Below, piece after piece: positions 35,268 through 46,330 of a stretch of DNA of 64,000 nucleotides. The notes beneath the pieces are model-generated. The model searched no databases, was not told the DNA's origin, and saw nothing but the letters and a program-made list of their open reading frames with translations. The stretch is from NCBI RefSeq assembly GCF_031877795.1, contig NC_133934.1:107138610-107202609 (forward strand). Direction: 5' to 3'. A program made the position numbers and the translations under genes. The stretch comes from Strix aluco. Its lineage: Eukaryota > Chordata > Aves > Strigiformes > Strigidae. Position 1 is the first letter of the stretch, and every line of letters starts with the position of its first letter.

Positions 35268-38200
35268 ATGGCTAAGTGGGGGGAGGGAGACCCGCGCTGG
35301 ATCGTCGAGCAGCGGGCGGACGCCACCAACGTCAACAACTGGCACTGGTGAGCGGGGCGGCCCGGCCGAGCGGCCCCGCGGGAGGCTCCCGCACCCCTGG
35401 GCGGAGGGAGGCGGCCCGGCCGGTGTCCCGGGAGGGGCTCTTCCCTCCCTCCCCTGCGGGCGTGTAGGTGCTGAGGTGGGGGTGTCCGGGCTGGTGCCCC
35501 GGGAAGGCCCCGGCGTGTGTGTGTGGGGGGGTGCCTGAGCCTGAGGGGGTGCCCGGGGGAAGGGCTCTGTGTGCGTGTGCTGGAGCGGGGCAGGAAGGGA
35601 AGGACCGGCGGAAGGCCGGACCGTCCCGGTGCAAGGCCGGACCGTCCCGGTGCGTGCTAGCGGTGTGACCCGGCCCAGAGCCTCACACCGCCCGGTTTTC
35701 TCGCAGGACGGAGCGGGATGCCTCCAACTGGTCCACAGAGCGGCTGAAAACGCTCCTCCTGCCTGTCAGGGTGGAGGGTGAGGATGGGGCTTGTGAGGTG
35801 ACAGAAGTGAGCAAACTGGACGGAGAGGCCTCCATTAATAACCGCAAAGGGAAACTTATCTTCTTCTATGAGTGGGCTATCAAGCTGGCATGGACTGGTA
35901 AGTGATGTTCTCCTGTCCTGTTTCAAGGCTAGATTCAAGTAAATGATTAAGGATAAGGATACTTCTCTTGCCTGGGAAATTACAGTACAGGGAAGTATTG
36001 TATTGTGATACAATATAACTTTGCTTTTACAACAACCAGAGTAAGAAATGTTGATCTGAACAACATAATTGTAATTGCAGGCACCTCAAAGACAGGAGTG
36101 AAATACAAAGGTTATGTGGAAATTCCTAATCTCTCAGATGAAAATGACATTGATGAAGTTGAGGTAAGCACAGTTAAAGGCTGGTGGTATGGCCGTTCTA
36201 ACAGGAATCTTCACAGCATTAATATTTTCTTCCACGTTACCTTTTTTGGAACATTTGTGTAGAAGTTTTTTAGTTTTAGAGACTGCTTAAGTTGATAGAA
36301 TCATAGAACAGTTTCGATTGGAAGGGATCTTCAAGACCATTTAGTTCCAACCCCCCTGCCATGGGCAGGGACACCGTCCATTAGACCAGGTTGCTCAAAG
36401 CCCTGTCCAACCTGGCCTTGAACACTGCCAGGGAGGGGCGCATCCACAGCCTCTCTGGGCAACCGGTTCCAGTGCCTGACCACACTCACAGTAAAGAATT
36501 TCTTTCTTATATCTAATCTAAATCTACCCTCTTTCAGTTTAAAACGGTTACTCCTCATCCTGTCACTACATTCCCTGATAAAAAGTCCCTCCCCATCATG
36601 TATCTTTATCAGATTAGTTTCTGTCTTCCAGATATAAAGGCTTTAGCACATGAAAGCATTTAGGTACATGCATACATTATTATAGGCTGACAGAGATGAA
36701 GTGAAATATTAATAAAACTGCACTGCTGCTTGTAAAAGTCTAGCTGAAGTCTTAACTGTGATGATGAGTAATAAAAGAACAGTGCAAGTATGGCTTTGTT
36801 AATCAGCACTTGTCCTTCTTGTTTAGATCCATGTCAGCCTTGCTAAAGATGAGCCTGACACTAACTTGAAGACCCTGATGAAGCAAGAGGGTGCAAAAAA
36901 AATTAGAGATGCAATGAAAACTTACATCAGCACTCTCAAAACAGGTATGTAACTGAGAGAGAGAAATGTTACGGAAACCCATATGGGCTAATGCTAAAGA
37001 AAGGATCGGGGTAACGAGAGGATTAGTTCCTCATTGCACCTTAACAGGAAGGTCTCAGAGCAACAGCAGTAGATTTTCTGTCTCTCTTGAAAATGGTTAG
37101 CATTTGGCAAGAAGCACTTCTGTCTCTAGACACTGTAGCACAGCCCAGAAAGATTGTTTTTGGTGGTAACCCAAAACCCATTTTTTGATTTATGTTTTAA
37201 AACTGAGAATGTCCTTCACATGCTAAAGCTCAGCTATAAAGAAAATAAAGCCAGTAAAATGTGTTTGCTACTCCAGTGACACAGAGTATCAGTCACTGCT
37301 TTTGGCAAAATCTGGCCTTTAGTTTGCTTTATTCCCTTAGAAGGTGATATCTTCTCTCTAGTTTGTTGGCTTTTTCTGTTTTGCCACACTAGTAAAGGCA
37401 TCTAGCGTTTTTTGGATTTGAGAATAACTGACAACTGGAAATTGCTCAGCAGGTTTTGTCATTGAATGAGCTGTCTCAGCATCTGGATCAAAATCTATTT
37501 TTTTTTTTTTTAGAAGATAAATCTGATTTCAGCAGTTGGAGTTAAATCAATGTGCTTTGGTTGAGTTCGGCTTTGCTCTCTAGTACTGTCTGGGAACGCT
37601 ACAGTTACTTTTTATATCCATTCACCTGTATTGCACTACACGTGTTAGATACTCAAGTTTTGCTGAGTACAAACCACCACTGGTTGCTGTTTTTCCAGGA
37701 TCAAATTTCTGTACCCTTGGTTTTTTTCAGGTGTTACAGTGTTCGGGGTGGGAGATGCAGTCACCCAGTGGAAGACCAGAATGTTAGTCAGGAAGAACTT
37801 TATCATCTTGTGGGCTGGAATAAATAAGAATAGGTGGGAATCAAGTATTATGGGATACAAGATCATACACATAAAATTCTGCTATATAATGAGACTTTGC
37901 CAGTTTGAACAGATGAAGAGGAAGGAGAAAGAGCAAACTTTTATAATTGGTAAAGGCAGAAGTGATAGAGCTGGAGAAAAAGCAAACATGATGCTGAAAG
38001 ACACCGAAGCTTCTGATGGAGTATAAAAGTGCTAGTGCTGCTGAACAGGGCACTGGTGAGACCTCCCCTTGGTGTGTAGTCCTGGCATCTGGTGTCAAAA
38101 AAGATAAATTGAAGATGGAGTTAGAAGTAACTTTATTCTGTACTACAATTATAAGAGAAATGGAGAACCAGTCTGAAAAGAAATGGAAAAGTTTGGTTTG

Positions 38201-41200
38201 GTTTGTCTAGACCAGCAAGGTAAAAGTATTTGAGATGTGATTGCTGTTTATACTGGAGAGTGAGAGAGGAAAAAAAGCTGTGTAAGGCTAATATTCATAT
38301 GAGAGCAACATGTGGAAGATAGTGATTGGTATGTCTAGGCTAGGAAGAGGAGGTAAGTTCCTAACTGTTGGTGTAGGCAGGTTCTGATATGGCTTCAGTG
38401 GAGAGCAGTAAGGACAAGAAGAATTAATTGCTTGTAAAAAGAGGTCTGTTTACTTTTTTTTTTTTAAACTGTTTCAAGTTGTGGGTGCTAGCAAGAGCAG
38501 AGGAGAAACTGGAAAGCCATTTTTGATTGTGTATTTCAAAGAACAGTTAAAAGGTTTACTTGATCTTTTATTAGTTTCATGGGTGCATTCCTGTCTTTCC
38601 AGAATTCACCCAGGGCATGATTTTGCCCACAGTGAATGGTGAACACATGGAAACAACACCTCAGGTGGCTCCTAAAGCAGAAGACCGCAAGGTAAACAAA
38701 TCTGTGCAAACATGCTTTTGGATCTGTGAAGAAAAGTACACAGTAGTAGATTCCGGGGCTTACAGGAGCAACCTATGCTGTTTATAGGATATATATTTTT
38801 TCAGGAATTGGCAGTCTGTGGTGTAGGGCTGACTGTTTCGATGTGCAGCACATGATATTTCTTAAATCAAGCAGAGTGACAAATCTGCTCTTTACACTCA
38901 AATGTGGCTGTACCTAATCACGTCTTTACCAAAGGCCTTTGTTTTTTCTCTTGGAATGTGAATCACTTGTTCAGTTTTTTGTGAAAAAAAGTATGTGTGT
39001 GTTTGTTCTGCTTGTTTTGTTAGACGGCCGCTAGCAGCAGTACTGCCACATCACAGTCTAAATCCATAGGAGTCAAGATCCCTACATGTAAGATCAGCTT
39101 GAAGGACACCTTCTTAACATCTCCAGAGGAGCTCTACCGGGTATTCGTTACTCAGGAGGTAATGCCAGGCTTGTTCTAAGAATTGTTCTTTGCATGGAGG
39201 AGGTTGTTCCTAATATGCTTTTTAAGGCATTGTGTAGGACAGTCGCAACCCATGAGAACAGAATAAGAAGGGTGATCTGCAGAACAGCTGTTTAAAGCTC
39301 GTGTGTGCATCTTTTCACACAGTTGACAGGAGACGATTAATGCCAGCCAGAAGCCAGTTCCAGACTGCTGTCAGCACCTGTCTGTAGGTGTATCCCTTAC
39401 TGCATGTGGTCAGATCTCTTGGGATTTACAGTTGTGTGCTTCATGGGTTTGTTTTATTTTTTTGCTTTTAAAGTTATGCGGTATCAAAGTATTCTTTGGG
39501 AATAGCTTGCCCTCTCCTGCACGCTATCACATAGTTTAAGAAGAGAGAGTAGCATTGTATCATTATTTAAACATGGTCTTGGTCTTTTGTTCCTCCTTTT
39601 ATTTAAAAAAAAAAAAAAAAAAAAAAAAAGGCAAAAAATATGATCTTTTCTAAGAACTAGGTTTTGTTAAGGAATCAACAGAGTAAATCAATGTGTGGCT
39701 TACAGAACACTGCATAGAATATGAAAGCTAGGGGTTCTTTTCTCTTGGCAGGCAGAATGCTTCTGTAGTGCCTATAGCCTTGTTTTTCTCACCAGGGCAG
39801 GGTTTTTGTCTTTTCTTGATGAAGACCTTACACTATTGACTTACCTCCTCTTCCAGAACTTTTGTAGCTGAGTGGGAGGCGTTAGGCAACAAGTTTGCAA
39901 GCAGATAATGTCAAGTAATATAGGTTTCCTTCTGAATTCTTTTCAGATGGTCCAAGCTTTCACCCATGCACAAGCCACCTTGGAGGCTGATAAAGGGGGC
40001 AAGTTTCAGTTGCTGGATGGCAGTGTCACGGGAGAGTTTGTTGACCTAGTAAGTACTAACTAGTGCAGGTGTATCTTGTTCAGGGGCAGCCTTTTTATTT
40101 TTGAGGTATCAATTCTGTAACAATGCTTCATTTAGCTAATTGTGCAGTTCTACCTGGTGCTAAATAGTTATCTATAGTTGCTTGACTATTGAAGCATTCC
40201 TTATAGTATTGACTAATGTATGGGATTTCAGTCTGGGGAGAAAATCTGGCTTCCAGTCATGCATCTACCCTGTCTTTATGTGATTTTACTTATTTATTAG
40301 GGGTTGGAGGGGTGTTAAAAGATAGTAACTGATCCTTTTCCTCTTTAGCCCTCCTGCCACTAAAGGCTTCTGGACAGGTACATTGTCTCAGTGTTTGGGG
40401 CTGTACTATGGCCTACCTTCCTAGAAGAGGAGTGGAAAGGACACTTAAATCTCTTTCCCTCTGTGTGTGTGTGTGTGTTTCTCAAGGGGTCTCTAAGGCT
40501 TCAGATCAACACAATTCTAGTTGTTTTCTATTAGACTGCAGGATTTGCAAAAAATTACAGATTACTCAGTCTTTCTTTCTTTCTTTTCAAGGTCCCTGAA
40601 AAGCAACTTGTTATGAAATGGAGATTTAAATCTTGGCCAGCTGGTAAGTAGTCCAAAAATGGACTATTGGCATTATAGCCCTTGCCTGTGTTTGAAGAAT
40701 TCCAGCCCCATTTTCCACACTGCACTCTGGCTCATAATTGGGGATCACACAGTGCTCTGGGAGCTGCACCAGCCTTATCCCAGCTTCATATCCCACACGA
40801 TCAGGTCAGATCAGCCACTGCTTAGAGCAGCGGCCGGGGATTAGGAACAATGAAGTAGCAACTTGCTCAGCTGTAGCTGCAACTGCTTTGAACCCCATCA
40901 AGAGGGAGCCCTCTCCTCCCTCAGTTTCTGAGGAAGGCCTGCAGCTGTCATAAACAGATTCTCTGGGAGGGATCCTGAGGAGTCTTTTAAGTGGTACTTT
41001 GTGAGAGGAGGAGCAGAGCAGCTCCTCGGGGCAGCATATACTATACTATGCACTGCTGACAGATTTGCTTTGGTTCCTCTAGGGCACTTTGCAACTATTA
41101 CCTTGAACTTCACTGACAAAGGTGGTGAGACAGAGGTGTGCTTGGAAGGCAAGGGCGTTCCTGCCAGTGAGGAGGAAAGAACAAAGCAAGGCTGGCAGCG

Positions 41201-41255
41201 CTACTACTTTGAGGGCATTAAACAGACATTTGGCTATGGTGCCCGCTTGTTTTAA
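35268..41255 (+). CDS. AHSA1: AHSA1, activator of Hsp90 ATPase 1 (9 exons, 340 aa)
   Basis: Exons are 35268-35347, 35707-35897, 36081-36163, 36827-36944, 38603-38691, 39024-39158, 39947-40048, 40592-40643 and 41083-41255. All have GT/AG ends with matching phase, for 1023 nt. The product stimulates the weak ATPase of Hsp90 by bridging its N-terminal and middle domains in the cytosol. The N-terminal NxNNWHW motif is at residues 21-27 and the Hsp90-contacting RKGK at 73-76, inside the Aha1-N domain (about 29-165). A Ser/Thr/Lys-rich linker follows, then the START-like AHSA1 domain (about 205-335) with [19 protein letters not shown] and the C-terminal [20 protein letters not shown]. Length matches human (338 aa). 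The gene shares its promoter with VIPAS39. All exons are intact. Confidence 0.98.
35612..35653 (+). repeat. perfect 21-bp tandem duplication in AHSA1 intron 1
   Basis: Two adjacent identical 21-bp units start AAGGCCGGACCGTCCCGGTG. The array lies in the CpG-rich first intron, and the lack of mismatch suggests a recent duplication. Confidence 0.97.
36294..36605 (-). mobile_element. CR1 LINE 3' fragment in AHSA1 intron 3
   Basis: This is the reverse-strand CR1 3' end: ATAGAATCATAGAAC, then TTCCAACCCCCCTGCCATGG, then CAGTAAAGAATTTCTTTCTT. It lies antisense to AHSA1 and is 5'-truncated at about 310 bp. The match to the common avian CR1 consensus is good, so it is of moderate age. Confidence 0.95.
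38010..38240 (+). mobile_element. ancient CR1-like relic in AHSA1 intron 4
   Basis: The phrase GGGCACTGGTGAGACCTCCC followed by a TGGCATCTGGTGTC stretch matches the late ORF2 region of CR1-type LINEs. Flanking sequence fits only loosely. It is old and heavily mutated. Confidence 0.45.
39605..39629 (+). repeat. poly(A) run in AHSA1 intron 6
   Basis: An uninterrupted A run of about 25 bases is not attached to any recognisable retroelement body. Confidence 0.95.
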
Positions 41256-41468
41256 TACCTGTTGTTGGGAAGGCTCTGCCTGAAGACTCTGCCATGTGGA
41301 CTGATAAATTTCTCACCTGTCCCTTTCTAATCTTGGCCCTGCTGCTGAGTAAAGTGGGATGACAGGTGATGAGGAAGGCCGTTGAGCAGCACCACTTTCA
41401 GTCCCTCACTGCTTTGTGCATGTCTCATGCTGCAGGGGATTCTCTTACATGTACATACTTCTATTGCT

Positions 41469-41474
41469 AAATAA
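41469..41474 (+). terminator. AHSA1 polyadenylation signal (AATAAA)
   Basis: AATAAA lies 214 bp after the stop codon, within GCTAAATAAACC. Placement is typical for a short 3' UTR. Confidence 0.8.
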
Positions 41475-42143
41475 ACCTAACTTAAAAAAAACACCATGAA
41501 GCTTGTGTCCTCAGATGGGCTTGAGTTCAAAGGGTTGGTCGATAGGCTGAGGGAGGGATTTGTCTGGAAAAACACCCTTCAGTGAGGAGTGCTGATCCCA
41601 ATGTGATTTACTCTTCACTTCTGGGGGAGTAGAGAGCATGAGCTTGATGCAGTTTTTAGTTTGAGCAGCTGCTCATTTTCTGTCTGCTTTTGATCTGCCG
41701 CTAGTAGATGTTTCAATCCCTTCCCCTTTTGAAGGGGATCTAAGATCCTCTACAAGCTATTCCTTTCCTCCCTTGCACATCACCACCTTCAACGCAGTCC
41801 TTTCTTACACTTGTACTAGCCTGCTCTACAAGAACACCATTCAGTCACCCAGTGTCCAAGACAATCAGCAAGCTACCACTAAAGAAACTCCCACCTACAA
41901 AACGATTCTAGCAGGTTGTGGGGCCCAGGGTCAGCTGCCTCCAGGAGCTTGAAGCCAAAGCAAACTGTAGATTTTCAGTGGGGGTGGGATTTATTCCTGT
42001 AAAGTAAACAAGGTGCAGTACTTCTTGGCTGACCCCACTTCAGCTGTTGCTTCAACTGGGGAGGAAGGGAAAACCACTTGATGGTTCTCTCCTGCCACTA
42101 CAGTTAGTTCCCCAAGATGTCTTCTAAAGCAATAAGCTTATTT
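41475..42143. other. intergenic, nothing recognised
   Basis: This is sequence downstream of the AHSA1 poly(A) signal. No coding region or repeat was identified before the LTR. Confidence 0.5.
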
Positions 42144-42148
42144 ATAGG

Positions 42149-42710
42149 TGTCCTGGTTTTGGCTGGGATAGAGCTAAATGGAGGGTTTTTTTTCTTCCTT
42201 AATAGCTAGAATAGTGCTGTGTTTTGGATTCACTATGGGATTTGATATGACAAGAATGTTGATAATACACTGATGTTTTCAGTTGTTGCTAAGAAATCAA
42301 GGACTTCAAATTCTAATATTAGTCCTGCTAGTGTGAAGGTACACAAGAAGCTGGGAGGGAGCATAGCCAAAGCAACGGACCCAACGTCATGCTCAGTATA
42401 TAGATAAGGGTTGATCAGGAAGCCCCACTAGAGTTTTTGGGATGGTGGTTTCGGGATTCTCTCTTTGGGATCACGAGCCAGAAATGGGCTGGGCAGCGAT
42501 CAGTGGGTGGTGAGCAAATACATTTGCATTACCTGTTTGTATTTTCTATTATGATTATTATTATTATTTTATTTTAATTATTAAATTGTTTTTATCTCAA
42601 CCTCCAAGTCTCCTTACCCTTCCACCTCTTTCTCCCATTTCCTGGGTGTGGGGGAGGGTGTGTGAGCGGCTGTGTGGTGTTTGGCTGCCAGCTGGGTTTA
42701 AACCACAACA
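42149..42710 (+). mobile_element. solo LTR of an endogenous retrovirus (ERVL-like)
   Basis: A 562-bp element starts TGTCCTGGTTTTGGCTGGGA and ends ACCACAACA (TG...CA termini). It is flanked by the perfect 5-bp duplication ATAGG at 42144-42148 and 42711-42715. It holds a TATA-like GTATATAG and an AT-rich stretch before its 3' part. The start and end match a widespread avian ERV LTR family. A 5-bp duplication fits ERVL/class III, though class I can also give 4-5 bp. No internal region is present, so it is a solo LTR left by recombination. The intact duplication argues for moderate age. Confidence 0.9.
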
Positions 42711-42715
42711 ATAGG

Positions 42716-44600
42716 ATAGGGGGGTAATCTAGTTCTGGTCAGAAGTGTCAATCTGCTTAGCCTAAAGAGTCACTAAAGTGCCCAGATTTCTATTTGAGGC
42801 ATGAACTTCTCTTGCATACTTTGTTTTCTGCAGAGCACATCTAGTGAGCTACAAGTAAGTAATGTTACTGGGTAGAATTACGGCTTTGGAGATTTTATTT
42901 TTTCTAAATTTGAATGGCATGCTGTAGCCATTCTCCTCTGCAGAAAAGACAGGAAAAAACCCCTTCAGTGCCTGTTTGAAAAAACCCAAATGTAATTGTC
43001 TGAGTTGCCTTTTAAACTATGGAGAGCATTTCTAGTCTTTTCTGCTCACTATTCCAAAGTGATTATGCATGGTAAAGTGTGTAAAGACATCAAGAGTGCA
43101 GTATGAAACAAAGTTCTGTATTGCATACTTATCCCTGTGCTGACCTGTGACAGCAAAGGACATTGTATGAAGATTGGGCACCTGTAGATATGGTGGGGCT
43201 TCCCTGAGGCCTGCAGGGTTGTCTCCCTTAAAGCACGGTCTGACTGAGAAAGGGGCCGCAGGTATTTTGACAGATGAACTACTGTAGGCATCTGGTAGGC
43301 TGCAGGAGTGTACTGTGATGTAAGCACACTGATGTCACTGTGCAGCATGTTTGTTTGGTTTTCTGTTTGGGAAATCCTGGACAGAAACGTGGGAAGTCTT
43401 AAACAGCAGGGCTAGCAAGTGTGTTCACAGCCAAGGCAAGAACTTTGGTAACAACAGCAAAATGATTTGAAAACTGAAAAAGTGAGCTCATTCTAAGTTA
43501 ACATGAGACAAACTCGACAGCTGAATCACGGTGTTCTCGCTGTGGTTCAGTAGCTGCGCTGGCAGCTGGCCAGGCTGCGGCAGCAGTGCTTGCCTGCAGC
43601 AGGGCTCTGCTGGCCCAGCTGAGTGAGGGCAGCAGAAGGGAGGCCCCGCTAATCACCTGCTGCTGGAAGGTTAGGAAATGGGACAGGAAGGCAGCTGAAG
43701 TGGAATTTTAATTGCCTTCCTTTCATCACAAACAGGGTTTACTTCGGGCATCCTGCTGCTACTCTAATAGGACATGCTTTGGCCTCAGCCAGCAACCCAC
43801 ATTCATGGGGCTCACGGACTCAGGGCTTTACTCAGAGGCTGTTTGTGGGCTTTTCTTCCAGCAAAACTGACGGCCCTGAGTTATGCTGGTGCTGCCCCAG
43901 CTGGCTCCCTGTCCCTTGGGCTGGAAATCACCACCCCCACAGCAGCAGAACAGGCTGTGTTGCCATGTGGCCGTGCCTTGACTGCTGTTCACAACTGAAC
44001 CTATTGGACCAACCCACTGGTTGAAGAAAGCTTGTGCTAAAAAGCCAGGCTGGGAGGCACAGAGCATATCAGGATGTGCTAACTCTTAACGGGACACAGT
44101 GGTGGTGATAATGCCTTATACCACTTCTGCTGTTTACTTGGCAAAGGCAATGTGAGCCTTAAGTCGTTCCATGCTAGTGAAGGTCCCTGCACTACATCTG
44201 CCTGCCCTTAGCAGAGATACACTTCTTCAACTACAGCTGACATCTGGTGCAGCTATACAGATGTTAATGAGAAACCCCAGACCTTTGCTTTACTTGGAAG
44301 TGTCAGAAGAGCTGGACAGTTTGCAGTCCTTCAGCTATTTGGGGGAGGGAGGGCTATATAAGATGAGGAAGAAAAGCAAGGTCCAGTATACTCCTGCCCA
44401 AAGGCTCTTCAAGAATCTGAACTGACAGGATAAGAGGAAAAGTCTTGTGAATTAAAGAAAAAGGTTAAAAAACCAGAAAACAGATAGAAGTAAACAGTGA
44501 ATTTTTCACAGTGATGAGAGGTCAGAGGTGGACGCTAACTGGCTATGCGCTTATGAGACACGTGAAGAAGATGAATAAGGAGGAACCATCAAACAAAATA
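42716..44600. other. intergenic, nothing recognised
   Basis: No gene or clear repeat was identified. Open frames near 43.8-44.0 kb show no family features. Confidence 0.5.
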
Positions 44601-44649
44601 ATATGGGGTCCCAACCAAAGGGGTCTCTGAACGTATTTAGTGGATTCTG

Positions 44650-46330
44650 GAATTTCTTGCAACTGGTGATAAGGTACCACTAAAAGTTTACATGGATTCA
44701 GAACAGGAATACAAAAATTCATGGAAGAATAAATCAAGGGCTATTAAACAGAACAACCATCACATCTGGCTCAAGAAGCTTCTTGGCCACCAACTGCTGG
44801 CAACAATGAAAGTACTTCAGGGACATAGCAATGTGTGCTTGTCCTTCTCTTTACTCCTCCTTTCTAGTCACCAGCTGTTGACTGCTGTCAAAGACTGGAT
44901 GCTGGTTTAAGTGGGCCTATGTTATGACTCACCTGGCCCTTTCTCATATGTTTTGATCATTTATGTATGTGAAACTTCTATGGGAAAATCAGGCCACAAA
45001 TCAAACAGATTGAAAGCCCCTATCCTAAGTAACTACTAAAACTGCTTTGAAATATCATCACAACCCTATTTCAGTGGCAAAATGGGAAGAACTTAAATAA
45101 AATATCTTTTTAAAAAGCTAAAGTGAAAATAATTGGATGTTTCCAGCATGACAGGGTCTGACAGTTTACCCTAGAAGACTTACTTGGGAAAGTGGAGCAG
45201 GCTTTCAGAATTTGATGAGGAATGGGGCTGGGGAGAGGGAGGCAGGAAGAAAAAGAGGTGAGAGCCAAAGGAATTAGATCAGTCTGTAACATCAAGTCAT
45301 GAAAAAATACTGAAAAATAGAGTCAGTAACCTGTAAATACCCAGCTAATCAGGTAAAAAGTAGTGATCAGCACACCTATATCATGGCTACATCAAGCATA
45401 ACTCTTATCCAGTCAACCTAATGCCTTTCTTTGGCAGAATATCTGGGTTTTATTAAGACTTTAGGCAATGCTTTATATGATATTTTTATTAGTAAATAAG
45501 GGAAGGCCTAATAGAGCTGTAATGAATCCAGTATGTTTCAGTATAGAAGATAATATACTTGATAATTTAAAAGTCCAAAATAATTTACATCACCACTGGT
45601 GCTGTAAAACCCTTAGAAGACAAGTTTAGGATTCAACATTATCTTGACCAAGTGGAAAAGTGGTCCAGGAGAGGAAAAAAAAAAGTGTATTCCACCTCAC
45701 TGAATTGCAAAGTTTTACACTGAGGTTTTAACCACCAGTAATGTGTAAAAGAGAGGAAGCAACAGGCTTGGCAGCACATCTGTAAAAGATGTTTAAACTG
45801 GGCAGGTTGTGAATTTTCATATTAACATAAATTTAAAACACCATGGAAGAGAACAAAAGCTGCCTGGGCAGGCTGGGGTTTATAGGTCTTGTGAAGAAAT
45901 CTGTCCATACAGCATTAAGAAAGCCCTGGATAAGAGCTCATGGCTTCAGTTTTGGCTCCACCCTTCAAGAAAGATGTGAGTTACTTGGAGTGAGCCCAGT
46001 GGCAGGCAATGAGACCGACCAGAGGTCTACAAGTACAGCTTCTAAGGAAAGCCTGAAAGAATTGGATTTGTTTAGGCTAGAGAAGAGAAGATGGCAGGAA
46101 ATAGGGCGTGCAATGATAAAATTCTGAAATACATGAGAGGTAGGAGCAAATAAGGCAATAACATGCTCTCTGTGACCACTGCAGATAAGATGCAGTGGGC
46201 TTAAAATAAAGCAGGAAGGATTTAGACTGGCTGCTAGGAAAATATTTCTCCCTGCAAGAACAGTAAAGCTGAGGGTTACTGTGGCATCTCCATCACTGGA
46301 GAGCTTGAAGCCCAGGAGAGACCGAGACCC
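44650..46330 (+). mobile_element. ancient CR1/L3-like LINE relic(s)
   Basis: Several short stretches fit an old CR1-type LINE on the plus strand. At about 45440-45490 there is a degraded copy of the reverse transcriptase KAFD region. At about 46040-46090, GCCTGAAAGAATTGGATTTG is followed by TTTAGGCTAGAGAAGAGAAG. At about 46280-46320 there is a CATCTCCATCACTGGAGAGC segment. The 44690-44750 piece resembles a separate L3-type 3' end. It is much older than the copy at 48.9 kb, and the boundaries are approximate. Confidence 0.55.

Larger units (their letters stand above)
34320..35700. promoter_or_regulatory. bidirectional CpG-island promoter of VIPAS39 and AHSA1
   Basis: This is a very CpG-dense block between start codons at 34608 (-) and 35268 (+), 660 bp apart. 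It holds many GC boxes, an ETS site CCGGAAG at 35163-35169, a ZNF143-like ACTACAAGTCCCGGC at 34940-34954, and no TATA box. The motifs are those usual in constitutive divergent promoters. Confidence 0.8.
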
